Shown here piece after piece: positions 40,411 to 52,833 of a stretch of 64,000 nucleotides of DNA. Numbering within the stretch: the first letter of the stretch is position 1; each line of letters begins with the position of its first letter. The stretch covers positions 1 through 64,000 of the forward strand of contig WTXG01000079.1 of the NCBI GenBank assembly GCA_022496185.1, read 5' to 3'. The position numbers were made by a program, and so were the translations under genes. The stretch is from Multifurca ochricompacta (Eukaryota; Basidiomycota; Agaricomycetes; Russulales; Russulaceae). The notes below the pieces were generated by a model. The model had not been told where the DNA came from, ran no database searches, and saw only the letters and a program-made list of their open reading frames with translations.

Positions 40411-41912
40411 TTGCACAACAAAGAACCCATTGACTGCTGAGATGAGGATAATCTTTCACAACAGATCCTTGGCTCTGCCGTCTGGAAAGACTTTGAAACC
40501 GAGTTTGGATACTACATCTATCATGACGGCCAGTACCAGCCAGTTGAATACAACAAACAGAAATGGGTCTGGTACCATATCTGTTACTCTAGAAGCCATC
40601 ATTCCTGGGTCACCACAGGACCTGCCCCACCAGAATATGGCTTAGGGCCTTGGAGAGAGAATCCTCCTGCCATCATCACCAACTCTGAACCTGAAGAATA
40701 CATTGAAGAACATAGTGAAGACACACAAGTCATAGCCACCAGTTTTATGGCTCTGACAGTTGCACCAGAGATTACCACATTCAGTAGACCTGCTTTGATA
40801 TCTCCCCAGATTACATGACAAACCTCTGACACCCCAACTATCGTCTACCTGACCATGTCAACTATTGCCACACAGTTACCCAACCCTGCTCCTCCTGCTC
40901 CAGTCCTGAACCTTCCCTCCCCATCAGGACACCTTTCAGGAGTTCTGCTGACCACATTCATTGGGGATTGTTCTCAGAGCAAGAAGTTTATGCTTGAGTT
41001 TGAAACCTTCAAAAACTTCAACCATGATGTCCCGCAAATTGTCAACCCTTTCCAACACACCAACCTCTTCCTTTTGCTTATCAGAGGAGATGCTGTTGAT
41101 GATTGGACCATGGAGCAGATTGAGTGGCTGAATGACCACGTTACAGCTGGAACCAGGACCACAGACGAAGATCTGTGGGATATAGTGGCACAAAGATTTA
41201 AGGATGCCTTTACAGACAGGCAAGCCAAGCAGAAGGCTGCCAGAGAGTTAAAAACTCTGAAAATGGAGAGGGGTGATTTGGACAGATACATAGCCAAATT
41301 CTGCAACCTGGCCAAGCAAGCAGGGTATGATGTGAATGAGGAGGCCACACTTGACCTCTTCTCCCAAGGGCTGCCCAACCCCTGGTGAAAAATATCATCC
41401 AATTCCATCACCCCAAGTCATGGAACCAGTGGACAAATGCTGCCAGAAGACAGCAGCAGGATTATCTGGATTTCCAGATGCACTTTGGCATAGACACAAA
41501 AAAGGGTAAAACCTGAGAACAGTGGAAGGCAGCATTTGGAGTAAAACCTATGACACCATGAGACCCTAACACCATGGACACCTTGGCAGACCAAACCAGG
41601 GCTCATGCAGCACTTACCGATGATGAGAAAAAGAGCCTCATGAAGGAAGGGCACTGTTTCCACTGCTGAGCACAAGGGCATATGTCGCGATTCTGTCCAA
41701 AGAAAGCAGTTCATGCTGCAGAAGCAACAGTAGCCACTACTTCCACCATGACAATGACAGCCTTGCTGCCTACCCCTGTCAAAGAAAACCCAACAACTGC
41801 TCCAAAGACCAAGGAGCAGAAAGCTGAAGTGCTCTGGAACAGCATGATGAATGAAGATGAGGGGGTACATTCCATATTGGTGGAGAAGGCCTTTGGCCAG
41901 AAGGATTTTTAA
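40411..41912 (+). pseudogene. Gypsy E2 gag
   Basis: Aligns with E1 gag throughout. The start codon is changed (TTGCACAAC for ATGCACAAC), stops are present, and a one-base deletion near 41386 (LPNPW for LPNPLVK) shifts the frame. Recognisable parts are VWKDFETEFGYYIYHDGQYQ, SKKFMLEFETFKNFNHDVPQ, RGDAVDDWTMEQIEWLNDH, LKTLKMERGDLDRYIAKF and the knuckle CFHCxAQGHMSRFC (Arg kept here). It ends GQKDF-TAA overlapping the GGATTTT site. Length 1502 nt against 1503 in E1. Confidence 0.86.
41903..41909 (+). promoter_or_regulatory. Putative -1 frameshift site GGATTTT (gag-pol, E2)
   Basis: Gag codons AAG GAT TTT TAA; the -1 reading GGA TTT TTA ATA GGC TCA continues open to the codons before the protease except for one TGA (42032 region). 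Confidence 0.65.
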
Positions 41913-44282
41913 TAGGCTCAACCCCATCGGCCTGGGCAAGAGCACTCCATGTTACTTCTGTGTACACTAGTCATTTCAAGTCTTTAAAAATACCAGTACA
42001 CTTTGAAACCAAGCAGAAGACAGCTGACAGATGAATATTGATTGACTCAGGAGCAACAGACAATTTCATCAGTCAAAGACTCCAGAGGACGCTAGGACTG
42101 GGGACACAGTTACTTCCCCAGGAAAAGAACATCTGGAACATAGATGGGACAGTGAACAAAGCTGGGAAAATCATGCATTGCTGTGATCTAGAAGTACAAG
42201 TTGGGGAACAAACCAAACAGCTCCACTTCCTCATCACAGATTTAGGGGACAAAAACATGGTTCTGGGGTACCCCTGGTTGGCAGTGTTTGAGCTGAAGAT
42301 TAACTGGGCAGAAGCAACAATGGATAAGGACTATTATCCAGTCCTCATCACTTCCCTAGGATACAATTATGCTGCGTGACACCCCCTTACCCACACCATT
42401 GTTATGGGATCTGCCATCACCTGGAGTGATGTAGAGCCTGTGGATCAGGTGTACTGTTATGTTACAAAGGCATTGGAGCTGGCTCAGGCAGAAGCACAAA
42501 AGAACCCAGAAAAGACATTTGAAGAAGTAGCCCCTGAAGAGTATCATTGACACTGGAAGGTCTTCTCAGAAGAGGAATCACAACACTTCCCTCCTTCCTG
42601 ACCATGGGATCATGCTATTGACCTTGTCCCAGACACCCCACAGGCAGTCAACTGTAAAATTTACCCATTGTCCCAACCTGAGAAGGAGGCACTTTCTGCC
42701 TTTCTAGAAGAGCACCTGGCCAAGGGATATATATGACCATTGAACTCCCCTTACACCTCACCCTTCTTCTTCATTAAAAAGAAAGACAGGAAGTTGTGAC
42801 CAGTACAGGACTACAGATGGATTAATGAATTAACAGTGAAAAACAACTACCTGCTCCCTTTGATATTGGAGATCATCAACAAGATGTGTGACAAGGTCTT
42901 GTTCTCTAAAATGGACATTCATTGGGGTTACAATAATATTTGCATTTGAGAAGGCGACCAGCCCAAAGCCGCCTTCAAGACCAATCAAGGACTCTTCAAA
43001 CCTAATGTTATGTTCCTCGGCTTAACAAACTCCCTGGCGACCTTCCAATCAATGATGAACCACATTTTCCAAGACCTCATCCTTATGGAAGAAGTAGTTG
43101 TGTATATGGACAACATCCTAGTGGCTACAGGAAGTGACCTTAACCACCATCAGGCCCAAGTTCATGAGGTGCTTGATATCCTGACAAAACACAACCTCTA
43201 TTTGAAACCAGCCAAGTGTTCTTTCAAACAGACAAGCATTGAGTATCTAGGTGTCATCTTGGAAGGAGGCCAGGTGTGCATGGATCCCATAAAAGTACAA
43301 GGAATTCAGGATTGGTCAACTCCCCTATGTACCAAAGATGTCAGGTCATTCATTGGCTTTTGCAACTTCTACCGATGATTTGTCAAAGGGTTTTCTGCTA
43401 TTGCCAAACTGCTTAATGAACTCCTTAAGAAAGACATACCTTGGCATTGGGATACACTGCAACAGAAGGCTTTCAAACAGATCAAAGCAGTCATTAGTTC
43501 CAAACCTGTCCTCTTCCAGCCAGACTTAGAAAAACCCTTTGAGCTAGAAGTTGATGCTTCCATGTATGCCAATGGAGCAGTTTTATCACAACAAGACAAC
43601 AAAGGAATTCTCCACCCTGTTGCATTTTACTCTGAAACCTTCTTGTCAGCAGAAAGAAATTACGACATCTGGGATAGAGAACTACTGGCTATTGTAAAGG
43701 CACTACAACACTGGCAGCCCTATTTAGCTGGATCCCCACATAAAACTGTCATCTATACCAACCACTCCAACCTCCTTTACTGGCGAGAACCTCACAAGAT
43801 CAGTCAATGAGTGGCATGAGAAGTGCTAGAACTTGAGGAATATAACTTTGTACTCAAGCATCTTCTGGGAGCACATAATGCACGGGCGGATGCCCTGTCC
43901 AGACCAGCTAATAGTGATGAAGGAGAGAACAATAATGACAACATTGTGGTCTTACCAGAGGACATTTTTGCAAAAACTGCCATCATCAGCCTCCACAACA
44001 TGGATTTATGGGCCCAAGTAATGCAAAATATGAATCAGGAGCTGTGCAGATCCTGGGTGGAGCCACACAATCTAAAGATGAAGAATGGCCTCTGGTGGAA
44101 AGATGGCAATTGGCTGGTTGTCACCAGTGGCGACAATGTTAAGAGGGGGGTGATTCATTTTCATCATGACCTTCCCTCTGCAGGGCACCCTGGCATTGCA
44201 AACACATATGCCCTCACCAAATGAGATTACTGGTGGCTGAACATGAAAAAGGATGTAGAAGCATATGTCAGAGGATGCACAG

Positions 44283-44876
44283 TGTAACGCCTGGTGCGGG
44301 CATTCATCACGACGTGTGATGAAGTCACATAGCAAAACTACAAAGTCAAGTGTGCACTGTCTTTCAAGTACACGGAGGTCAAGTGAAGAGTCAATACCAA
44401 GGAGCTAATCCCTAAGTACTGGTGAGCGGAAGAGTGCCAGAAGCACTGAGACGATTCAAGAGTCGGTCTTTAGAGATCACCCAGAAGGTAATGCGCCAAG
44501 TCGATTAAGAAGTCAAGTCTGAGCTGTACAGGGCTATCTACATAGGTCTTATATATGTAACAGAGTCGGGGCCTGAATCGGAGTATCATACTGGGTGTAT
44601 CAACAAAGTCATAATCTATCTGTATAAAGAACAGAGTCAAGGTGGGCCAGGTGAGAATATATGTAGATGAATCCAGTATAGTTGCGATTCTGGTGGGAAA
44701 ATATGTAAGAGTTCTTGTGTAAAGTATGAGTCAGAGATAAGCACAGCCCGGGTCAAAGATAAGGAACAAATATGTACAAAGGGGTCATAAACATGATCAA
44801 CAAAGGACAAACAGGGCCAAATGGCATGTCATGTGGAAGGAAAAAGAGACAAGACAACGTAGCAGGGTTCATAACA
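44283..44876 (-). mobile_element. Solo LTR, family F, in E2 integrase
   Basis: 594 bp, TGTAACGCCTGG to GTTCATAACA, with TSD CACAG (44278-44282, 44877-44881). This is the cleanest complete LTR-F in the window. On the minus strand it has a TATATAAGACC box and AGACTTGACTT about 35 nt further. Confidence 0.93.
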
Positions 44877-46072
44877 CACAGAATGCCAGGCAAACAAAGT
44901 AAACACACACCCAAGACCACCAGCACTTTCACCCATTATGCCAGTTGCAACAGCCCCTTTCCAGACCATTGCTATGGATTTCATTGTCAAACTGCCGCCA
45001 TCCCAGGGATATGACTCAATACTCACCATCACAGACCATGATTGCTCAAAGGCTGCACTCTTCATCCCCTGTAACAAGACAATCTCAGCTGAGGGAGTTG
45101 CCAGACTTTACCTGAACCATGTGTATTGGCATTACAGACTCCCTCAGAAGATTATCTCTGACCAAGATCCATGATTTGCATCTATGTTTGCACAAGCCCT
45201 ATGCAAATGTCTAGATATTCAGCAAAATATCTCCACAGCCTACCATCCTCAGACAGATGGTCAATCTGAATGGATGAATCAATGGCTGGAACAGTATCTT
45301 CACTTCTGGTGCAATGAGTGACAGGATGACTGGGCAGAATGGCTGGCGACAGCAGAGTTTGCACATAACAGTTGGCCAAATGGAATGATGAAAACTTCCC
45401 CCTTCTCCCTTATAATGGGATGGAACCCTTGCACCACTTGGATGGATAAACCCACTAATGTACTGTCTGTCACCCAACGTATCAACCAATGGGAGGAGAT
45501 ATGGGAATTGGCCAATCAAAACTTGCTTAAGGTGCAAAAAACCCTGACCAAGAAGCCCACAAGGTTTATGCCCTACCAAGTCAGAGATCAAGTCTGGTTG
45601 GAAGGGCATAACATTCACACTTCTCATCCAATGGCAAAATTAGCTCCTAGATGCCACAGCCCATTCACAATTGAACAGAAGCTGTCAGACATTACATACA
45701 AGCTGATGCTGCCAGCCACATGGAAGATCCACCCTGTTTCCATGCCAACCTTCTCACACTGTACAAAGAGACTTCCATTCACAGACAGAATTTCCCAAGA
45801 CCACCCCCTGAATTAGTTGATGGGGAACCAGAATGGGAGGTAGAGCATATTGCTGATGCGAAAAGAAAAGGATGAGGATGCAAACTCTATTATTTGATCA
45901 AATGGAAGGGCTTCCCTGACACTGACAATTTGTGGGAAGCTGCTGTGGATGTGTTTGCACCTGACCTCGTCAAAGACTTCTATAGGCACCATCTGGGGGC
46001 AGATAAATAGGAGACCTCACCATGGTCATTCTTCAGTACACTCTTTCCTAGAAACAGTTCACTACCAACCCC

Positions 46073-47262
46073 ATGTCAACTTTCAACATTCACTCCTCTG
46101 CTGCCATCGATGTGTTCCCCCTACTTCCTTCTGCTCATCCTCCTTCTTGCCCACTTTCTCCTATTGATTACAATGTGGCCACCAAAGTGGCCAAAAGGAT
46201 CAGAACCCCTGATGCTGATCAGGATTTTTATATCCCTGAACACCCACACCCAAACAACCTCATCAATGTTGACTTCAGTGACAAAATCCCTGATTTCCCC
46301 TTCTTCCCAAATGATCCAAAATCCCCCTTCTACTTCCTGCTCATGATTCCCACGTCTTGAGGAGATGGCAAGACCAAAATTGCCAAGTATATCTACTACA
46401 TGAATGAAGGTATGGATGTAGCAGGATGCCTGGAGAAGGGAGGGCCTGTGTACGGGGCCCCTGTCTACCTTGAAGAAAAACAGATTGACCATCTCCACTA
46501 TGTTTTGGGGCCTGAACACTTAGAACACCTTTTGAGTACCAACCCCCATGCCTTTGCCATCAACAAAGTTCTTTGTGACTTGCATATGCCATGACTTACT
46601 GCTGAAGTTGTGTGGCTGCACAAGTTCCAGGTGCTCAAAGCCAACCTCAATATGCAGTACAATGACTACACCAGGCAAATGATGTGAATTTCAAGGGGCA
46701 TCTTCGACATCAAGCAACATTTGGCATCCATTAGGATGTGGCTGGAGTTAGGAGAGGCATATGTGACCATATCAGAATGGTACACCAACATTTTTGCCTG
46801 GCCTCTCCCTCACTGCCCCTTGAACTTGCACCCTGGCTCAACCCAAGCTGCCTTGAAATGCCACACTTGCATGAAAATCCCAGAGGTCAGGTTTGCTGGT
46901 GTTGCAGTAGCAAATACCACCTCAGCTGGAGCTGTCCCACTGCCAAGAAGCACTGCCAACACTGTCAGAGCACCTTGCACTGGAGTTGCCAATGCTTATT
47001 CCACCAACTCATGCAGGCCCCCACCATCATCAACCCATCTGGATGGTGTGGCAAGTGTCTCTCCCACAATGCTGGACATTGAGAAATTGACTGTCACATT
47101 TACAATGGCTGCTTTTGATGTGGGAGGCAGGGGCCCTACAGTTTTCTACGAACACACATTTGCCCCATGAACAAAGACAAGGAGAATTATGATGCTGACC
47201 ACTACACCATAGCTGATGACTATCTCTCCTTGGTCCAGGATGATGATGGTATGCCAATCTAG
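46073..47262 (+). pseudogene. ORF3 of gypsy E2: zinc-knuckle protein
   Basis: Starts MSTFNIHSSAAIDVFPLLPS, 62 nt after the pol stop, and ends QDDDGMPI-TAG. It is 1190 nt long, one less than the 1191 of E1 and E3. The N-terminal two thirds (KYIYYMNEGMDVAGCLEKGG, EEKQIDHLHYVLGPEHLEHL) are in one frame. After about 46800 the zinc part (CWCCSSKYHLSWSC, HCQHCQSTLHWSCQC, CGKCLSHNAGH) is in the next frame, showing a one-base deletion. TGA stops as in E1 but at partly different positions. Confidence 0.75.
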
Positions 47263-47277
47263 CTGGCTCTGCTAGGA

Positions 47278-47871
47278 TGTAATGCCTGGTGCAGGTGTTC
47301 AGCATGATGTGTGACTAAGTCATGTAGTGGAACTATGAAATCAGTGTACACTGCATTACTAGTGTATGAAGTTGAGTGATGAGTCAATACTAAGGAGCTA
47401 ATCCCCTAGTACTGGTGAGCAGAAGAGTGCCAGAAGCACTGAGATGCTTCAGAGGTCAGGTCTTAGAGATCACCCAGAAGGTAATGCACCAAGTTGATTA
47501 AGAAGTCAAGTCTAAGGCATACAGGCTATCTAGGTGGGCCTTATATACATAATAGAAGTTGGAGTCTGAATTGGAGTACAGTACTTGGCATGTCAACAAA
47601 GTCATAATATATCTACAAAGGGAAACAGAGCAGAGGTGGGCCAGGTGTGAATATTTGTAGACAGATCTGGTATAGTTGCAATTCCGGTGGGAAAATATGT
47701 AAGAGTCCATGTGTAATATATGAGTCATAGATAAGCAAGAAGTTGAGTCATAGATAAGAAACAAACATGTACAAAGGAAGGCACAAACACAATCAACAGC
47801 AGTCAAACACAGTCAAACAATGAGTCATGTGACAAGAAAAAGAGCAAGATGACACAGCGGGGTTTGTAACA
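47278..47871 (-). repeat. 3' LTR-F of E3
   Basis: 594 bp, TGTAATGCCTGG to GGTTTGTAACA, followed by TTACCCCCTCTC, the complement of the polypurine tract. Confidence 0.88.
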
Positions 47872-47902
47872 TTACCCCCTCTCTAAGTCCTAGCAGAGCC
47901 AG

Positions 47903-49093
47903 CTAGATTGGCATACCATCATCATCCTGTACCAGTGAGAGGTAGTTGTCTGCTACAGTGTAGTGGTCAGCATTGTAGTTCTCCTTGTCATCGTCCATGG
48001 GGCAAACATGTGTTTGTAGAAAACCATAGGGCCCTTGCCTCCCACAGTGAAAGCAGCCATTGTAAACATGACAATCAATTTCTCAATGTCTGGCATTGTG
48101 GGAGAGACACTTGCCACACCATCCTGATGGGTTGAGGATGGTGGGGGCTTCAGTAAGTTGATGGAACAGACACTGGTGGCTCCAGTGCGAGGTGCTCTGG
48201 CAATGTCAACAATGCTTCTTGGTGGAGGGGCAACTCCAACTGAGGTGGTACTTGCTACCACAATGCCAGCAAGTCTGACCTCCCAAGTTTTCATGGAGAC
48301 ACAGCATTTTGAGGCAGCTTGGATTGAGTCAGGGTGTGAGATCAAGGTGGCAGTGGGGGAGTGGTTGGGCAAAGATGTTGGTGTACTGTTCTGATATGGT
48401 TTGGTAGGCCTCCCCCAACTCCAGTTGCATCCTAATAGATGCCAAATGCTGCTCAATGTTGAAGATCCCTTGTGAAATTCTTGTCATCTGCTTGGTGTAA
48501 TTGTTGTATTGGATGTCCAGGTTGGCCTTGAGCACCTGGAACTTGCATAGTCATGCAACTTCAGCAGTCAGTTGCAGCATATGCAAGTCATGAAGGACTT
48601 CATTGATGGTGAAGGCGCAGGGGTTAGTACTGGAGAGGTGTTCCAAATGTTCTGGCCCCAAGATGTAATGGAGCCAATCAGTCTGCTTTTCTTCAAGGTA
48701 CACAGGGGCCCCATATACAGGCCCTCCCTTTTCCAAACACCCTGCCACATCCATACCTTCATTCATATAATAAATATACTTTGCTATTTCTGTAGTGCTG
48801 TCTCCTCAGCTTGTGGGAATCATGAGTGGGAAGTAGAAAGGGGAGTCGGGGTTGTTGGGGAAGAAGGGGAATTTGGGGGCTTCGTCGCCAAAGTCAATGT
48901 TGATCAAGTCATTCAGATGGGGGTGTTCAGGCAGATTGAAATCTTCGTCGACATTGGGGGTTCTGATCCCTTCAGCCACTTTGGTGGCTGCATCATAGTC
49001 AATAGGAGAAAGTGGGCAAGAAGGAGGATGAGCAGGAGAAAGTAGGGGAAATGCATTGATGGCAGCAGAGGCATGAATGCTAGAGGGAGACAT
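47903..49093 (-). pseudogene. ORF3 of gypsy E3: zinc-knuckle protein
   Basis: 1191 nt, the same length as E1, from MSPSSIHASAAINAFPLLSP to QDDDGMPI-TAG, 61 nt after the pol stop. The C-terminal knuckles read CWHCGSKYHLSWSC and, with one stop, HCxHCQSTSHWSHQC, then CGKCLSHNARHxEIDC and GCFHCGRQGPYGFLQTHVC. Here the His/Cys positions mutated to stop in E1 are intact (GCFHCGR, FLQTH). Stops present are TGA-type only. The N-terminal domain aligns with E1 and E2 without gaps, which supports a real protein. Confidence 0.78.
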
Positions 49094-49154
49094 GAGGTTT
49101 GTTCTGAGTTGTATCAAGGGATGGGGATACTAGGGGTGAGCATGTCATGGTCCT

Positions 49155-52100
49155 CTATTTATCTGCCTCAGGGTGGCGTCTATAGAAGTCTTTGATCAAC
49201 TTGGGTGCAAAGACATCCGCAGCAGGTTCCCACAAGCTGTCAGCATCAGGGAAGCCCTTCCATTTGATCAGATAATGGAGTTCGCATTTGCACCCTCATC
49301 CTTTCCATTTAGTGTTGGCAATACACTCTACCTCCCATTCTGGTTCTCCATCAATTAGTTCAGGGGGAGGTCTTGGGAAATTCTGTCCATGAATGGAAGT
49401 CTCTTTGTATGGCATAAGAAGGTTGGCATGGAAAATGGGGTGAATCTTCCATGTGACTGGCAACATAAGTTTGTATGTAACATCCAACAGTTTTTGCTCA
49501 ATCATGAATGGACCATGGTGTCTAGGAGCCAATTTTGCCATTGGATGGGAAGTATGGATGTTGCACCCTTCCAGCCAGACTTGATCTCCAACTTGGTAGG
49601 GTGTAAACTTTGTGGGCTTCTTGGCCAGAGTCCTTTGTGCCTTCTGAAGGTTCCTATTAGCCGATTCTCGTATTTCCTCCCATTGGTTGATATGCTGAGT
49701 TACGGATGGCACATTAGTGGGTTTCTCTGTCCAAGTAGTGCAGGGGTTCCATCCCATAATAAGGGAGAATGGGGAGGTCTTAGTCATTCCATTTGGCCAG
49801 CTATTATGTGCAAACTCAGCTGTCACCAACCATTCTGCCCAGTCATTCTGTCGCTCATTGCACCAGAAGTGGAGGTACTGTTCCAACCACTGATTTGTTT
49901 GTTCTGACTGACCATCTGTCTGGGGATGGTACACCATAGAAATATTCTGTTGAATGTCAAGACACTTGCAGAGGGCCTGTGCAAACATGGATGCAAATTG
50001 TGGGTCTCAGTCAGAGATGATTTTCTGGGGGAGTCCGTAGTGCTGATATACATGATTCAAGTAAAGTTTGGCAACTCCCTTGGCTGATATCATCTCATTG
50101 CAGGGGATGAAGAGTGCAGCTTTTGAGTAATCATGGTCTGTGATGGTGAGTATCAAGTTGTACCCCTGTGACAGTGGTAATTTGACAATAAAATCCATAG
50201 AGATGGTCTGGAAAGGGTTTGTAGTGATTGGTGTGATGGGTGAAAGTGCCAGCAGTCTTGGGTGTGTGTTCACTTTATTTGCTTGACATTCTGCACACCC
50301 CTTGACATATGCCTCTATGTCCTTTTTCATATTTGGCCACCAGTAGTCATGCTTGGCAAGGGCATACATATTTGCAATGCCAGGGTGTCCTGCAGAGGGA
50401 AGGTCGTGGTGAAAATGAATCACCCCCCTCTTAATGTTGTCACCACCAGTGACAACCAGTTGATCATTGTCTTTCCACCAAAGGCCATTCTTCATTTTCA
50501 AGTTGTGGGGTTCCACCCAGGATCTGCACAGCTCCTGATTCATATTTTGTGTTACTTGGGCCCACAGGTCCATATCATGGAGGCTAACAACCACTGTTTT
50601 TGCAAAGACATCTTCAGGTAAGACCATGATATTATCATTGTCATCCTCCCCTTTGTCACTATTGGCTGGTCTAGATAGGGTGTCTGCTTGTGTGTTATGG
50701 GCTCCAGGGAGGTGCTTGAGTGTGAAGTTGTACTCTTCAAGCTCTAAAACTTCTTGTGCCACACACTGACTGATTTTATGGGGCTCTCGCCAATAGAGGA
50801 GGTTGGAGTGGTCAGTGTAAATGATAGTCTTATGTGGGGATCTGGCCAAATATGGCTGCCAATGTCATAATGCCTTTACAATAGCTAGTAATTCTCTGTC
50901 CCAAATGTCGTAGTTCCTTTCTGCTGATGAAAAGGTTTCTGAATAAAATGCCACTGGGTGAAGGACTCCCATATTGTCCTGTTGTGATAGAACCGCTCCA
51001 TTGGCATACATGGAGGTGTCGACTTCAAGTTCAAAGGGCTTCTCTAGGTCTGGTTGAATAAGGACAGGCTCGGAGCTGATGATCATTTTTATTTGTTCAA
51101 ACACCTCCTGTTGTGGTGTGTCCCAGTGCCAAAGTACGTCCTTTTTCAAGAGGTCATTGAGCAGCCTGGCAATGGCAGAAAATCCTTTGATGAAACACCA
51201 ATAAAAGTTGCAAAAGCCAATGAATGACCTGACATCCTTGGTACACAGAGGAGTTGACCATTCCTGTATGCCCTGTACTTTCACCAGGTCCATGTGTATG
51301 TGACCACCTTCTAGGATAACACCCAAATATTCAATGCTTGTCTGTTCAAAGGAGCACTTGGCCGGCTTCAGATAAAGGTCATACAGTAACCCACAAAACT
51401 GTTCCAATGTTTGGCCATCCTGAAGAGATTGACCTACCACACAATGAGAATAATTTCCAAAATTAGTAGAAATTGATAGATGATAGTGTAGCATCTACAC
51501 TTCAATTAGAACCTATACTAATGTCAATTGAGTCAGTGGTGCATGATATATAAAATGTTTTGTGTAGCAATGTCATTAGAATGGTTTTGTGGCCTATTGC
51601 ACTTATGATGGAACAGGGGTGTATGATATGGGAGGGGCCAGGTATGGCTTGAAAATTTGATGGGAGGATGGACAGGCATTGTATGTTGATAGAGGAACCC
51701 ATTAACAACCTCTGAAGTGCTCTAGTCACTTCCACATCTGTGTCTGCCCTGCCAGAGGAGATAAGGCAAACAGCATGCTGAGCATTTCTCTCTGTCAGCC
51801 TCCTTGGTCTTCCTCCATTTGACTTGGGATGGTAAGGGCAGTATTTATGACACATCTGGAGATGATAACAGTGCCATGGCCAGTCATAGTTGACACTTCA
51901 CAGGCAGATTTGCCTGAAGTGAGGAGGGAGATGATGTGAGTCCTTTTGGCAGCAGAGAGGGCATGCATGGTAAGAAGCAAGTGTTGTTGATGATTATTTG
52001 GTGTATGTTTAACTTATTAAACATTGTCACATGACTGTCAATGCATTTGCATGACCACCAGATACTGGTTTTGTCATCTCACATGTTGGCCACAAAACTG

Positions 52101-52833
52101 TTCCAATGATAATGCCTCACAAAACATTTTATATATCATGAACCACTGATCCAATTGACATTATTATAGGCTTTAATTGAAGCTTAGATGCTACACTATC
52201 CTCTACCAATCTCTACTAATTTTGGAAATTATTCTCATTGTGTGGTAGGTCAATCTCTTCAGGATGGCCAAATATTGGAACAGTTTTGTGGGTTACTGTA
52301 CTTTGTCAGGATGTCAAGCACCTCATGGACTTGGGCTTGATGGTGATCAAGGTCATCTTTGGTAGCTACCAGGATGTTGTCCATATATACAACTACTTCT
52401 TCTGTGAGGATGAGATTGCAGAAAATGTGGTTCATCATTGACTGAAACATTGCCAGTGAATTCATCAAGCCAAAGAACATAACATTAGGTTCAAAAAGTC
52501 CCTGATTGGTCTTGAAGGCAGCTTTAGGCTGGTCACCTTCTTGGATACAAATGTTATTGTAACCCCAGCAGATGTCCATCTTTGAGAACAGGGCTTTGTC
52601 ACACATTTTATTGATGATTTCCAAGATTAGAGGGAGTGGGTAGTTGTTTTTCACCATTAACTCATTAATTTGTCTGTAGTCCTGTACCAGTTTGCAGTTT
52701 TCCATCCTTTTTTTGATGAAGAAGAATGGCAAGGTGTAAGGGGAATTAGATGGTTGTATATAGCCTTTCACCAAGTGTTCTTCCAGGAAGGCAGAAAGTG
52801 CCTCTTTCTTGGGTTGAGACAATGGGTAGATTT
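49155..52833 (-). pseudogene. Gypsy E3 pol (RT to chromodomain)
   Basis: Begins [49 protein letters not shown] and VVYMDNILVATKDD (about 52380). Tc1-like T1-B (51384-52298) splits it. Then YLKPAKCSFEQTSIEYLGVI, RNase H YANGAVLSQQDNMG and IVKAL, integrase HPGIANMYALAKHDYWWPNM, CAECQANK and MDFIVKLP, SD-stop-DPQF (mirror of the E2 lesion), HPQTDGQSEQTNQWLEQ, and chromodomain LHYLIKWKGFPDADSLWE (about 49260), ending DK-TAG at 49155. Long open stretches remain (e.g. 50849-50007), so it is among the better-preserved F1 pols, but inactive. Confidence 0.87.
51384..52298 (-). mobile_element. Tc1-like element T1, internally deleted, copy B
   Basis: 915 bp, ends CAGTAACCCACAAAACTG / inverse, TA at 51382-51383 and 52299-52300, inserted in E3 RT. 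It carries the same HTH remnants as copy A (KRTHIISLLTSGKSACEVS; GRPRRLTERNAQHA) on the minus strand at about 51980-51502, and no DDE domain. Confidence 0.92.

Larger units (their letters stand above)
41903..46010 (+). pseudogene. Gypsy E2 pol with chromodomain
   Basis: One frame, after removal of the solo LTR-F (44283-44876 plus TSD), as far as a one-base deletion near 45738. Protease IDSGATDNFISQRLQRTLGL (42041); RT FFIKKKDRKL, FSKMDIHWGYNN and VVYMDNILVATGSD (about 43095); RNase H EVDASMYANGAVLSQQ and [16 protein letters not shown] (43660). Integrase has HPGIANTYALTK, MDFIVKLPPSQGYDS, HPQTDGQSEWMNQWLEQ and PYQVRDQVWLEGHNIHTSHP. Chromodomain is LYYLIKWKGFPDTDNLWEAA (about 45880-45940), ending GADK-TAG. 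Many TGA codons; in SDQDP-stop-F one ancestral CGA became CAA and the next TGA. Confidence 0.88.
38163..47277 (+). mobile_element. Gypsy chromovirus E2 (family F1), 3' end cut by E3
   Basis: 5' LTR-F (38163-40362, with T2-3 inside), gag, pol, ORF3, then GCTCTGCTAGGA, where the 3' LTR of E3 begins. The E2 polypurine tract and 3' LTR are therefore missing. A solo LTR-F lies in its integrase. It is inserted in hAT2. Decay is mostly TGA codons plus two one-base deletions. Confidence 0.88.
47278..52833 (-). mobile_element. Gypsy chromovirus E3 (family F1), 5' part missing
   Basis: Minus strand from RT (52833) through integrase, chromodomain, ORF3 and polypurine tract to the 3' LTR-F (47278-47871). 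The LTR abuts TAGGA (47273-47277) of E2, so E3 inserted into the E2 tail. The E3 gag, protease and 5' LTR are absent; at 52834 an LTR-D leads into gypsy F2. Confidence 0.85.

Noticed and set aside
15174..49093. Alternative genetic code with TGA as a sense codon, suggested by many in-frame TGA
   Set aside because: TGA replaces both Arg and Trp positions, differs between copies, and coexists with reciprocal CAA changes; TGA also serves as the real gag stop in F2. Deamination decay explains it.
50262..50621. Antisense frames across gypsy pol and ORF3 (e.g. 50262-50621, 17526-17831, 15306-15665)
   Set aside because: They mirror conserved coding sequence on the other strand and show no recognisable domain of their own.
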